The notes: a model not told the origin generated them from the sequence alone. 12,707 nucleotides of DNA from Bifidobacteriaceae bacterium (GCA_031265345.1 JAISCU010000300.1:1-12707), one strand, 5' to 3'; positions 1 to 7,538 are shown, numbered from the stretch's first letter. Numbers and translations are program-made.

Positions 1-657
1 GTCTCGACGGGCTGTCGCCTTCCAGTGAACTAGCCGACGGGGATCGCCGGACTGGTAGTCGCGCACGGCCGCCGGCTCGGTCACGCGCTCCGCGCCCGCC
101 TGCGTGCGGACCTGCGGGAGATCGGATTCCGCGTCCGGCAATTGCACCGTGACCTCGACCAAGGCCGGGGCCACCAACAACTCGGCGGGCGGAGCGCTGT
201 AATAGGAGGCGGCCACCAGGCCCAGCGGCCCCGGCAGCGTGATCCGCGCCGGGCCGATCGGATAGGCCCCGCGCCCTGGGGCGACGAAGGTGTAGCCGAG
301 GGCCGTGCCGTCACGGTTGGGGGTCACGTCCGCCTCGACCCACGGGGTGTGGTCCACCACGCAGGCGGGCGGCGGGACTGGGCCGCTGCCGGGAACGGGC
401 GCGAGCTCAACCTCGACGGAGGTGCCCGGCGCCAGGGTGCCAGACGTGATGGTGCGCACAAAGGTGGCCGGAGGCCGGGCCAGCCGGGCCACGAGCCCAC
501 TCAGGACGAGTGCCACGAACAGCGTCACCCCGGCCTCGAGGGCGTCCGAGCGGCCGAAGACCACGGCTGTGGCGACGAACAGGCCTCCGGCCAGACCCAG
601 GCAGATGCCCCGGCCAGTCAGTTCGACGCGCCGCCTGGGACGCCCCGAGCCAGGCAT
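1..657 (-). CDS. DUF58 domain-containing protein (3' part cut by window edge)
   Basis: Reading leftward from the ATG at 657 there is an open frame of 219 codons with no stop before the window edge, so the C-terminal part is missing. Residues about 18-35 and 41-60 are two hydrophobic segments, consistent with a membrane anchor. A beta-rich stretch follows. The visible part ends in the DUF58 signature, RDYQSGDPRRLVHWKATAR (about residues 199-217), matching the family pattern R-x-Y-x-x-G-D-x-x-R-x-I/V-x-W-x-x-(S/T)AR. The ATG overlaps the TGA of the MoxR gene (ATGA), so the two are translationally coupled. DUF58 proteins regularly accompany MoxR ATPases, often followed by a transglutaminase-like membrane protein; that would lie outside this window. 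The biochemical role of DUF58 is not settled. Family assignment is secure; start is secure because of the overlap. Confidence 0.93.
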   Translation of the reverse strand, partial: MPGSGRPRRRVELTGRGICLGLAGGLFVATAVVFGRSDALEAGVTLFVALVLSGLVARLARPPATFVRTITSGTLAPGTSVEVELAPVPGSGPVPPPACVVDHTPWVEADVTPNRDGTALGYTFVAPGRGAYPIGPARITLPGPLGLVAASYYSAPPAELLVAPALVEVTVQLPDAESDLPQVRTQAGAERVTEPAAVRDYQSGDPRRLVHWKATARRD

Positions 658-1709
658 CACTGCCCAGCGGCCACGGGCACCGGCACGGTGGCGACGCAGT
701 CCCGGATGATGGCGTTCGCCTGGGTCATCGCCTCCGCTCCGCGGGCCGGGGCCACCGGCATGACCCGGTGCGCCAGCACCGGCTCGGCCAGGGTCTGGAT
801 GTCGTCCGGGATCACATAGCCCCGGCCCTGCACGGTGGCCAGCGCCTTGGCCGCGGTCAGCAGATGGACTGCCGCGCGGGGCGAGGCCCCCAGGGCCAGA
901 GCCGGGCTGTGCCGGGTGGCGCGCGTCAAGGCGACGGCGTAGCGGCTGACGACATCTGCCACGTAGGTGCGGCGGCAGGCGTCGATCATGCGGTTGATGG
1001 AGCCCAAGGAGACCACCGGCCGCAACGCCGTGATCGGCTCGTCCAGGTCGCGCGCCCGCACCATGGCGTGCTCCGCCTCCTCGTCCGGATAGCCCATCGT
1101 GACGCGGGCCATGAAACGGTCGCGTTGGGCCTCCAGCAGCGAATGGGTGCCTTCCATGTCGATGGGGTTCTGGGTGGCGACCACATGGAACGGCTCGTCC
1201 AGCCGGTAGGTCGAGCCCTCGACCGTGACCTGCCCCTCCTCCATGCATTCGAGCAGGGCCGACTGAGTGCGGGGGCTGGCGCGGTTGATCTCGTCCGCGA
1301 TCACGATGTTCGCGAAGACCGGCCCCGGCTCGAACTCGAACTCGCGGGTCGCCTGGTTGAAGATGGGCGACCCGGTGACGTCCGAGGGCAGCAGGTCCGG
1401 CGTGAACTGGATGCGCTTGACGCTCGCGCCGATCGACGCCGCCAGAGCCTTCGCCAACATCGTCTTGCCGACACCGGGCACGTCCTCGATCAGGACATGT
1501 CCATGGGCCAGGAACATGGTCACGACGAGCTCGATGGCTTGATTCTTGCCCGCTATGACGCGTTCCATGTTGGCGGCGATGGCCTGGGCGCCCTGCGCGA
1601 CCGTCTGCGCGGTCAACGGCTCGAGCGCGGGCGGCGCGGCCGCCGCGTGGCGTCGCGTCAATGGGGCCGCCTGGCTGCGTGGCACGGCGGGAAGTTGGGT
1701 GGGGTCCAT
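657..1709 (-). CDS. MoxR family AAA+ ATPase
   Basis: A 350-aa AAA+ ATPase of the MoxR family, cytoplasmic and chaperone-like. In other bacteria MoxR proteins help activate or assemble partner proteins, usually from an operon with a DUF58 gene, as here. Motifs visible: Walker A DVPGVGKT (about 76-83), Walker B IVIADE with following INRASPRTQSALLECMEE (about 135-158), sensor 1 in VATQNP (N171) followed by MEGTHSLLEAQRDRF, and sensor 2 in GASPRAA (R268). All catalytic residues are present. An in-frame ATG at 1799 would add 30 residues of Arg/Pro-rich, non-conserved sequence. The ATG at 1709 is preferred because GAAGGAG lies 4 nt upstream and the protein then has normal family length. The gene is divergent from the large helicase-like gene and overlaps DUF58 by 4 nt. 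Confidence 0.95.
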   Translation of the reverse strand: MDPTQLPAVPRSQAAPLTRRHAAAAPPALEPLTAQTVAQGAQAIAANMERVIAGKNQAIELVVTMFLAHGHVLIEDVPGVGKTMLAKALAASIGASVKRIQFTPDLLPSDVTGSPIFNQATREFEFEPGPVFANIVIADEINRASPRTQSALLECMEEGQVTVEGSTYRLDEPFHVVATQNPIDMEGTHSLLEAQRDRFMARVTMGYPDEEAEHAMVRARDLDEPITALRPVVSLGSINRMIDACRRTYVADVVSRYAVALTRATRHSPALALGASPRAAVHLLTAAKALATVQGRGYVIPDDIQTLAEPVLAHRVMPVAPARGAEAMTQANAIIRDCVATVPVPVAAGQ

Positions 1710-1713
1710 TTTG

Positions 1714-1720
1714 CTCCTTC
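1714..1720 (-). promoter_or_regulatory. Ribosome binding site of the MoxR gene
   Basis: On the minus strand GAAGGAG sits 4 nt before the ATG at 1709. It fixes that ATG as the start rather than the in-frame ATG 90 nt further upstream, which has no comparable site. Confidence 0.75.
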
Positions 1721-1735
1721 GGCACTGGCTATCCA

Positions 1736-1741
1736 AGCCTA
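1736..1741 (-). promoter_or_regulatory. Possible -10 box of the moxR-DUF58 operon
   Basis: Minus-strand TAGGCT fits TANNNT and would start transcription about 20 nt before the moxR ATG, leaving room for the Shine-Dalgarno site. No convincing -35 box is seen. The same 9-mer (plus-strand AGCCTAAGC) lies in the equivalent place upstream of the carboxylase beta gene. This is inference from position and similarity only. Confidence 0.3.
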
Positions 1742-1857
1742 AGCCGCGAACCGGCGCGAGGCGAGTCGGCGGGGCAAGGCGGACCCGGCCGAGCGGCATC
1801 GTGCGCCTATGAGGAGCCCCGCCGCCGCGCCTCCCGCGATTCCGGGCGAAAGACGCC

Positions 1858-1863
1858 TAACGT
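1858..1863 (+). promoter_or_regulatory. -10 box for leaderless start at 1871
   Basis: TAACGT (TANNNT) is followed by 7 nt and then GTG at 1871, so transcription would begin at or next to the start codon. No Shine-Dalgarno sequence precedes either this GTG or the in-frame GTG at 1862. No clear -35 box is visible. Confidence 0.45.
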
Positions 1864-1870
1864 GGATCGG

Positions 1871-4800
1871 GTGAGGCCTGCCTTGTTCGCATTAACCGGT
1901 CGCAAACGCCAATCCGAGGCGGCGGAAGCCCCTGCCAGCGGGCCGCGCGCCGTCACGGCCGGCGACTTGCGCGCAGCCCAACTCGGCCAGGTGTTCGCCG
2001 CCTGGGACGAGGAGTTGAGCCGGCTGGGCGGGACGAGCGCGGAAGTGGACATAGCCGCGCTCGGCAACACCGTCCTGGACCTGACCTTGGCGCACCCGTC
2101 CGGGATCGCCCAACTGTACGCCGGGCGGACCACCGAGCTGCGGTCGCTGATCCGGGACCGCGTCTCCTACCGCGAAGCCTCCACGGCCGCCGAGAACCTC
2201 AAGGCCAAAGCCGACCAACATGCGGCGACCTACGGGCTGCCGCCAACACATCTGGGCCTGGGCATTGCCCTGTGGACCCAGACCGACGCCAAGACCGGGG
2301 CCGCCACCGCACGGCGGGTGCCGGTCATGCTGCGGCCGATCGTGCTGGTCCAAGGCAAGCACGGCATGGAACTGGAGCTCGAGCCCGCGCTGACGATCAA
2401 TCCCGAGTTGACGCGGGTGCTCGCGGACCTCGGCATCCCGCTGGACCCTGCGGCGATGGCGCGCGACGCGATGGCGGGCATGTCGTTCAACCCGGCGCCG
2501 GTCTTCGACGCCATCAGCGCTATGGGCCAAGCCGTGTTCGAGGATTTCCGGGTCAAGAACAAGTTGATCGTGGGCGTGTTCGAGCACCCCGGCAAGGTCC
2601 TGGCCACCGATCTGGCCGAAGCCCGTCCGCTGGCGATGAATCATCCACTGTTGACGGCCCTGGCTGGCGACCTCGAGGCGCGTTCGCAGCTGTCGCGCCA
2701 AGTGGTGCCGCCGCTGGTCGGCTACGACCGCCCGCCCGATCACGAGCGCGGCGTGGGCGATCTGGACGTGGCGCAGCTCCACGTCCTCGACGTGGTGGCC
2801 GCCGGGACTTCGGCGCTGGTCGACGCGCCGGCCGGAGCGCCGGTCGCGGCCACCGTGGCGGCCATCGTGGCCGATGCCGTCGGCTCGGGTCGGTCCGTCC
2901 TGTACGTCTCCGGCGTTGCGGCCGAGAAGCGAGCCGTCGCGAAGATGCTACGGGCGTTCGGCCTGGGCGAATGCCTGCTCGACTTGGAGCCGAGCCCGGA
3001 TTGGCGGGACAAGTCGTTGGTCCAGTTGGTCTCGGGGTTGCAGGTGACCGCGCCACCGGTGGACGCGGCTGGGATCGGGCAGATCAGGACCGCGCTGGCG
3101 GAGCGGTCCGCCCAGATCACCAGCTACTTGGCGGCTCTTCACGACCCGCTGCCCGAGCTCGGCGTCAGCCCGGCCGACGCTCTGCAGGCGCTGGCCCAGA
3201 TCACCGAGGAGTCGCCGGACACCCGGACCACCTGCCAGTTGGGCCATTCTGGCGTTCTGTCCCTGGTCGGAGACGCGCGGACCCACGCGAAGACGTCCCT
3301 GCGCCGCGCTACCGAACTGGGGATGTTCAAGCTGACCCCGGACGTGACGGCCTGGCTGGGCGCCAAAGTGTTCGACCCTGAGACCACCGCCGCCATGCTG
3401 GCGGCTCTGGACCGGCTGCGGAACGGCTCCCTGGCCGGGACGGTGGCCGCCATGCGGGATGTGGTTGGCCGCACCGGGCTCAAGGAATCGACCTCGCTGT
3501 CCGGTTGGGGCGAGCAGTTGAACATGCTCCGAGGCGTGCGCGAGGCCCTCGACCAGTTCATACCCGAGATCTTCGAACGGTCGCCCGGTGACATGGTGGC
3601 TGCCACGGCAACCCCGGAATGGCGCAACGCCCACGACCAGGAGATGTCCGCTGGGATGCGGCGGCGGCTGCGCCGCCAAGCCCGCGACCTGGTCCGGCCG
3701 GGCCTGCAGGTCGAAGATCTCCACGCCGCGTTGGTCCAGGTCGAAGCCCAGCGCAACATCTGGATGAGCTGGTCCCCGAGCGTGCCCTGGCCCAAACTGC
3801 CCGTCGGGATGCACCAGATCGAGGCCGAATTCTCGGCTGTGGCGGCGGACGTCGCCGCGCTCGACGCGGCTCTGGCGGATGGGCACCAGCCGTTGGCGGA
3901 GCTCTCATTCGATGAACTGACCGAGTTGCTCTCCCGGTTGCACATCGACCGCGACTCGCTCGATTTCCTGCCTGAGCTGAACTACCTGACCGTGTCGCTG
4001 CTCGATTTCGGTCTGGGACCGCTGGTCGACGATCTGCTGGCGCGCGGCGCCGGTCCCGAATTGGGCGCGACCGGCGCCGAGGCCGAGGCGTTGACCGAAG
4101 CCGTTGTCCGCGAGATCGACTTCGCCTGGTGGTCGGCCGTGCTGTCGCACGCCCTGGAGGACCATCCGTCGCTGTCCTCGATGAGCGGCGACACGCTGAC
4201 CGCGCTGGTCGATTCGTACCGCGAACTCGACATAGCCCACACCGCCACCAAGCCGCTTCCGATCCGGGCGGCCTGCGTGACCTGGCGGGAACGCGCGGCT
4301 GAAGCCTATCCGGCGCAGTTGTTCAAGCTGTCGCACCTGGACGCCGGGACCTCCTTGCGCCGCGCCCTGGCGCTCGCGCCCGACGTCGGGTTCGCCGCCC
4401 GGCCCTGCATCCTGGCCGGACCGGTGATGGTGCCGCAGGCGATCCCGCTCACCGAACTGGGCGGTCCGCCCATCGACCTGGTCATAATCGATGGCGCCGA
4501 CACCATGACGCCCGCCCAGGCGGCCTCCGCCTTGGCGCGCGGCAAGCAGGCCGTGGTGATCGGCGACGCCGCCCGCGCCACCGGTTCGACCCTCACCGGC
4601 GCGGCTGGAGACTTCCTGCCCCGTGTGCCGCTGCCGTCCGTCGCGAACGCCCGCGACCCCAGGGTCACCGAGTTGCTCGAGTCGCAAGGCTGCCTGACGC
4701 TGGGCCCGGCCCTGCCGAGCCGCGACCACGAGCCGCGCGTGGCTTGGACCCACATCGGCGCCAACGGCCAGTTGGCGAGCGGAGCCGCGCGAGTGGACCG

Positions 4801-5635
4801 GGTCGACGCTCCGCCCGCCGAGGTCGAGGCCGCCGTGGCGTTGATCGAGGCCCACCTGGCGCGCTGGCCGTCCGAGTCCCTGGCCCTGTTCGCGGCCACC
4901 CCCGAGCACGCCGCACGGGTGCGGTCGGCGCTGGAGCACACCGCCAAGGGCGGCAACCAGGTGCTGACCAGAGCTTTGGCGCAGACCGGGCCGGAACCGC
5001 TGGTGATAGCCGCCGCCGATGCCGCTGTCGGAGTCAGCCGGGACGCTGTGATCTTCGCTCCCGGCCTGGCCAGGTCGCCCCGAGGCGCCGTCATGTACGA
5101 GTTCGGCCAACTGGCGGGAGATCCGGGGGCGGTCGCGCTCACCGACATCCTGCTGGCGGGACGGCGACGCCTGACCGTGGTGAGCTCGTTGTCCTCGGCG
5201 GACCTGGATGACGACCGGCTGAAGGGCGCCGGGCCGCAGTTGTTCAAGGAGGTGCTGGCCACCGCCGCGCACCCTAGAGCGCTGCCGCTGTCCGGGCCAC
5301 AGGTCTCCGACGCGCTGTTCGCGGACCTCGCCCGGCGCGTCGAACGTCGAGGCACCCATGTCACCGCCAATTACGGCCCCGAGCACGGCCCCTGGATCAA
5401 GCTGGCCGTCCGGCCCGATCCGGGACCGGCCCGCGAACTGGTGGCCGTCATGACCGACGACCCGGTGTTCATGGCCGAGCCCTCCTTGCGCACCAAGATC
5501 CGCTTCTGGCCTGCGGTCCTGGAGACCGCCGGGTGGCGGGTGCGCTACTCCTGGACGGCCCCGGTCTTCATGGAGCCGGAGTCCGAGGCCCGCCAGATCA
5601 CCAAGCTCGCCTTCGCCGATGCCGACCCGGTGTGA
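1871..5635 (+). CDS. Degenerate DUF4011/SF1 helicase-like protein with C-terminal Vsr/MTES_1575-like domain
   Basis: A 1254-aa soluble protein laid out like actinobacterial DUF4011-type helicases. About residues 38-190 resemble DUF4011 (LGLGIALW near 128, then LRPIVL, then NPEL). An ATPase region follows, and the last ~90 residues resemble the Vsr/MTES_1575 nuclease fold that ends such proteins. The catalytic residues are changed. The Walker A place reads DAPAGAPVAAT (318-328), with no GK(T/S). The Walker B place reads DLVIIDGAD, with GA instead of EA after D874. The following motif is KQAVVIGDAARA (GD at 898-899), lacking the usual Gln. In the nuclease, the expected IDLAV is IKLAV (K1177) and the expected E of ETDG is M1194. 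It is therefore probably not an ATPase or nuclease and may be a scaffold or DNA-binding paralogue. Start: GTG 1871 is chosen for its leaderless -10; GTG 1862 is possible. The upstream open frame to 1661 overlaps moxR and looks non-coding. Family placement is from remembered motifs. Confidence 0.8.
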   Translation: MRPALFALTGRKRQSEAAEAPASGPRAVTAGDLRAAQLGQVFAAWDEELSRLGGTSAEVDIAALGNTVLDLTLAHPSGIAQLYAGRTTELRSLIRDRVSYREASTAAENLKAKADQHAATYGLPPTHLGLGIALWTQTDAKTGAATARRVPVMLRPIVLVQGKHGMELELEPALTINPELTRVLADLGIPLDPAAMARDAMAGMSFNPAPVFDAISAMGQAVFEDFRVKNKLIVGVFEHPGKVLATDLAEARPLAMNHPLLTALAGDLEARSQLSRQVVPPLVGYDRPPDHERGVGDLDVAQLHVLDVVAAGTSALVDAPAGAPVAATVAAIVADAVGSGRSVLYVSGVAAEKRAVAKMLRAFGLGECLLDLEPSPDWRDKSLVQLVSGLQVTAPPVDAAGIGQIRTALAERSAQITSYLAALHDPLPELGVSPADALQALAQITEESPDTRTTCQLGHSGVLSLVGDARTHAKTSLRRATELGMFKLTPDVTAWLGAKVFDPETTAAMLAALDRLRNGSLAGTVAAMRDVVGRTGLKESTSLSGWGEQLNMLRGVREALDQFIPEIFERSPGDMVAATATPEWRNAHDQEMSAGMRRRLRRQARDLVRPGLQVEDLHAALVQVEAQRNIWMSWSPSVPWPKLPVGMHQIEAEFSAVAADVAALDAALADGHQPLAELSFDELTELLSRLHIDRDSLDFLPELNYLTVSLLDFGLGPLVDDLLARGAGPELGATGAEAEALTEAVVREIDFAWWSAVLSHALEDHPSLSSMSGDTLTALVDSYRELDIAHTATKPLPIRAACVTWRERAAEAYPAQLFKLSHLDAGTSLRRALALAPDVGFAARPCILAGPVMVPQAIPLTELGGPPIDLVIIDGADTMTPAQAASALARGKQAVVIGDAARATGSTLTGAAGDFLPRVPLPSVANARDPRVTELLESQGCLTLGPALPSRDHEPRVAWTHIGANGQLASGAARVDRVDAPPAEVEAAVALIEAHLARWPSESLALFAATPEHAARVRSALEHTAKGGNQVLTRALAQTGPEPLVIAAADAAVGVSRDAVIFAPGLARSPRGAVMYEFGQLAGDPGAVALTDILLAGRRRLTVVSSLSSADLDDDRLKGAGPQLFKEVLATAAHPRALPLSGPQVSDALFADLARRVERRGTHVTANYGPEHGPWIKLAVRPDPGPARELVAVMTDDPVFMAEPSLRTKIRFWPAVLETAGWRVRYSWTAPVFMEPESEARQITKLAFADADPV

Positions 5636-5695
5636 GGCCGGCGCGGGGCCGGGATCGGCACCGCGTGAGGCCGTTGCGGCCCCGGCGTGAGACCG
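5632..5695 (+). repeat. Short direct repeats and inverted repeat after the helicase-like gene
   Basis: GTGAGGCCG occurs at 5632-5640 and 5665-5673, and GTGAGACCG at 5687-5695. The 8-bp arms CGGGGCCG (5644-5651) and CGGCCCCG (5677-5684) can pair around a 25-nt loop, which itself contains a small GGCCG-TTG-CGGCC hairpin. The structure lies directly behind the stop codon and could help end transcription, but there is no T tract, so a terminator call is not justified. Confidence 0.35.
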
Positions 5696-5733
5696 GGCTG
5701 GGCGCGCTTTCAGCCGAGGGCGCAGCGGTGGTA

Positions 5734-5764
5734 TTGGCCATGATTAATCCGACATGACTAGAAT
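5734..5764 (+). promoter_or_regulatory. Promoter for leaderless transcript of the Bax inhibitor-1 gene
   Basis: The -10 box TAGAAT (5759-5764) is a near-consensus match and lies 6 nt before the ATG at 5771. A TTGGCC at 5734-5739 could serve as the -35 box with a rather long 19-nt spacer. No Shine-Dalgarno sequence is present, so the mRNA probably begins at the A of the start codon. Confidence 0.6.
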
Positions 5765-5770
5765 CGGTGC

Positions 5771-6655
5771 ATGAGCAATCCAGCCTTCACCCGCTCGCCG
5801 TATTTCAACGGCAAGCAAACCACCGTCGCTCCGAACAATTCTTATGGCCAAACCGGTCAGTACGGCCAGTACGACCAATATGGCCAGTACGGCCAGTACG
5901 GCCAGACCAACGCCTACGGCGCCCAGGCACCGCAACTGAACGCGATGTACGCCGCGCCTTCGGCCAGCCCCGTCCAGACCGGCCGCATGACCTATGACGA
6001 CGTGCTGATCAAGTCGGTCGGCATGCTGGCCGTGCTGCTCGTCAGCGCCGTGGTCGGCTGGCTGTTCACCCCGGCCTTCCCGCACCTGTGTTGGGTTGGA
6101 ATGATCACGGGCTTCGTTCTGTGCCTGGTCAACTCCTTCAAGCGTGAACCCAGTCCCGTCCTGATCACGCTTTACGCCGCCGCCGAAGGCCTCTTCTTGG
6201 GCGGACTTTCGATGTTGTTCGAAGCGATCTGGCCCGGGATCATTATCCAGGCCGTGCTCGCCACCTTCGCCGTGTTCGGCATCACCTTGGCACTGTTCGC
6301 GTCCGGCAAGGTGCGGGCGAGCGGCAGAGCGGCGCGGATCGTGCTGGTCGCGCTGTTAGCCTACCTGGTGTACGCCCTGGTCAACTTCTTCATGGTGCTC
6401 GCCGGCGCCACCCATTCGATGTTCGGCCTGGACACCGACATCGAGGTCTTCGGCGTCCCGCTCGGCCTGATCCTCGGCCCGATCGTCATCCTGCTGGGCG
6501 CCTACTGCCTGGTGTTGTCCTTCGACTTCATCAAGCGCGGCGTCGAGGGGGGCATCCCGGCGCGGTACGCCTGGCAAGCGGCCTTCGGACTGCTGGTCGA
6601 CCTGGTGTTCCTCTATTTCCACATCCTCCGGGTGTTGGCCATCTTGCGCAACTGA
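5771..6655 (+). CDS. Bax inhibitor-1/YccA family membrane protein
   Basis: A 294-aa integral membrane protein of the actinobacterial Bax inhibitor-1 branch (BaxI_1). The first ~70 residues are cytoplasmic, low-complexity and rich in Gly, Gln and Tyr, with YGQ/YDQ repeats at about 31-45. The conserved entry motif GRMTYDDVLIKS (71-82) leads into seven hydrophobic segments near 80-99, 104-121, 129-150, 156-177, 188-211, 229-250 and 267-289. The end, SFDFIKRG...AWQAAFGLLVDLVFLYFHILRVLAILR, is typical of the family. Relatives such as Bacillus YetJ are pH-sensitive calcium leak channels gated by two aspartates; D252 and D277 sit at plausible equivalent places. The physiological role in actinobacteria is unknown. 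The gene has its own leaderless-type promoter and a strong terminator, so it is probably monocistronic. Confidence 0.94.
   Translation: MSNPAFTRSPYFNGKQTTVAPNNSYGQTGQYGQYDQYGQYGQYGQTNAYGAQAPQLNAMYAAPSASPVQTGRMTYDDVLIKSVGMLAVLLVSAVVGWLFTPAFPHLCWVGMITGFVLCLVNSFKREPSPVLITLYAAAEGLFLGGLSMLFEAIWPGIIIQAVLATFAVFGITLALFASGKVRASGRAARIVLVALLAYLVYALVNFFMVLAGATHSMFGLDTDIEVFGVPLGLILGPIVILLGAYCLVLSFDFIKRGVEGGIPARYAWQAAFGLLVDLVFLYFHILRVLAILRN
5861..5905 (+). repeat. Five 9-bp in-frame tandem repeats (YGQ coding)
   Basis: Five units of TACGGCCAG or close variants (one TACGACCAA, one TATGGCCAG) run head to tail and encode Tyr-Gly/Asp-Gln triplets in the N-terminal tail of the Bax inhibitor-1 protein. The near-identity of units at DNA level suggests recent expansion by slippage. 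Copy number may vary between strains. Confidence 0.9.
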
Positions 6656-6676
6656 TCGCCTGAAGGTCGCTCTGTG

Positions 6677-6716
6677 GGGGCGGCGTGTCCGCTTGGACGC
6701 GCCGCCCCTCTTGTTT
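6677..6716 (+). terminator. Rho-independent terminator
   Basis: A 9-bp perfect GC stem (GGGGCGGCG at 6677-6685 with CGCCGCCCC at 6700-6708) is extended inward by a T-G wobble and four more pairs (GTCC with GGAC), closed by a GCTT loop. It is followed by TCTTGTTT. It lies 22 nt after the stop codon of the Bax inhibitor-1 gene and should end that transcript. Confidence 0.88.
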
Positions 6717-6842
6717 GCCCGCGGCCAGCGCGGCGTGCGCATCGCGCCCACTCGCTGGTCGTCCCGCCGACTCTCGGCCAGTTCGCCAACGTCACGATCA
6801 CAGCCGTTGCCTGATGCCGCTCAGTCGTCTTTCCCGGCTGAC

Positions 6843-6848
6843 TAGGAT
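6843..6848 (+). promoter_or_regulatory. -10 box for possible leaderless start at 6855
   Basis: TAGGAT is followed by 6 nt and then ATG at 6855, the same geometry as upstream of the Bax inhibitor-1 gene. No good -35 box is seen. It probably drives the transcript that includes the unknown gene at 7038-7538, whether or not the first ORF is translated. Between the terminator (ending 6716) and this box nothing else is recognisable. Confidence 0.45.
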
Positions 6849-6854
6849 CAGGGA

Positions 6855-7037
6855 ATGGTCTCAGGCAGAATCGGCGGTTCCGACGGCCGCGTTGGGGGAA
6901 TCAGCGGCGCGGCGCTCGAGTCCTTCGACCACCGCGCCTGGACGTGGAGGGCCGCTCGCAGGTCAATTGGCGCTCCGGTACCGCCTCGCATTGGATGGCT
7001 TCAGTCACCTGCACCATCGAGAAGCCGAGACCGCTAG
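6855..7037 (+). CDS. Doubtful 60-aa ORF upstream of unknown gene
   Basis: A 60-residue frame that begins 6 nt behind a TAGGAT box and ends in TAG at 7035-7037, directly against the ATG of the next gene and in the same reading frame. The first ~30 codons (up to about 6940) favour G or C in third position as real genes here do; the last ~25 codons do not, and another frame is favoured over 6944-7035. No domain or homologue is recognised. It may be a leader ORF coupled to the next gene, the broken 5' end of a longer gene, or not coding at all. The existence of the ORF is certain but its translation is not. Confidence 0.3.
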   Translation: MVSGRIGGSDGRVGGISGAALESFDHRAWTWRAARRSIGAPVPPRIGWLQSPAPSRSRDR

Positions 7038-7538
7038 ATGTGGCGGGAACTCGGACGGTCGCTGAGGATAGGCCTGGACCTCGCGCGGGAGGCAGGCGAT
7101 TCGGATTGGCCCCGCACCCGGTTCGGTACGCGCGGCACCGTTCACGAGTGGTCCTCACTCGAGGACGGACTCGACCGAGCAATGGGGCCGGAACAGGAAT
7201 GGATCGACGCGGCCGTCTACGGGCTGCCCTGGCGGGTCCATTCGGAGTTCGCGGAAGAACAGCTGAGCGCGGTCGCCATGGCCCACTATCGGGGCTTGGC
7301 GCGCGAGCGCCCGTTCAAGAGGTACGAAGGCTTCGATAACGCCCTCCTGGCTCTGTCCGCCGAAGAACTCTTCGCCGAATTGGCCTCGCGCATCGCCGCC
7401 GCCTATGGGCCGCCGTCCGAAATCGATGGCCTACAGCGTTGGGCGTGGAACACCGCCTGCGTACGGATCGCGCTGGAGCGCGGCACGCCGCAAGCCCTGG
7501 CGGACGTCTACCTGTGGCTCAGGCCGGGAGGAGGCTAG
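7038..7538 (+). CDS. Hypothetical protein, 166 aa
   Basis: Function unknown; I recognise no family. The protein is soluble and acidic with no signal peptide or membrane segment. It is rich in Ala, Glu, Leu and Trp and predicted mostly helical. Codon third positions are strongly G/C, as expected for a real gene here. Notable stretches are WIDAAVYGLPWRVHSEFAEEQ (broken as WIDAAVYGLPW then RVHSEFAEEQ, about 55-75) and LSAEELFAELASRIAAAYG. No Shine-Dalgarno site precedes the ATG, which abuts the TAG of an in-frame upstream ORF, so translation may restart there or the true 5' end may be disrupted. Its last 20 nt overlap the end of the convergent carboxylase epsilon gene. Confidence 0.72.
   Translation: MWRELGRSLRIGLDLAREAGDSDWPRTRFGTRGTVHEWSSLEDGLDRAMGPEQEWIDAAVYGLPWRVHSEFAEEQLSAVAMAHYRGLARERPFKRYEGFDNALLALSAEELFAELASRIAAAYGPPSEIDGLQRWAWNTACVRIALERGTPQALADVYLWLRPGGG

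Noticed and set aside
142..1742. Long plus-strand open frames over the first 1.7 kb
   Set aside because: They are antisense to the DUF58 and MoxR genes, Arg/Gly/Pro-rich, and typical spurious frames of high-GC DNA.
1710..1799. 30-residue N-terminal extension of the MoxR protein
   Set aside because: A Shine-Dalgarno site sits just before ATG 1709 and lies inside the extension; the extra residues are not family-like.
1661..1870. 70-residue N-terminal extension of the helicase-like protein back to ATG 1661
   Set aside because: It overlaps the moxR start antiparallel, has a low-complexity non-coding character, and the leaderless-type GTG at 1871 fits better.
5632..5695. GC-rich inverted repeats after the helicase-like gene as an intrinsic terminator
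   Set aside because: There is no T-rich tail after either stem, so it is reported only as a repeat structure.
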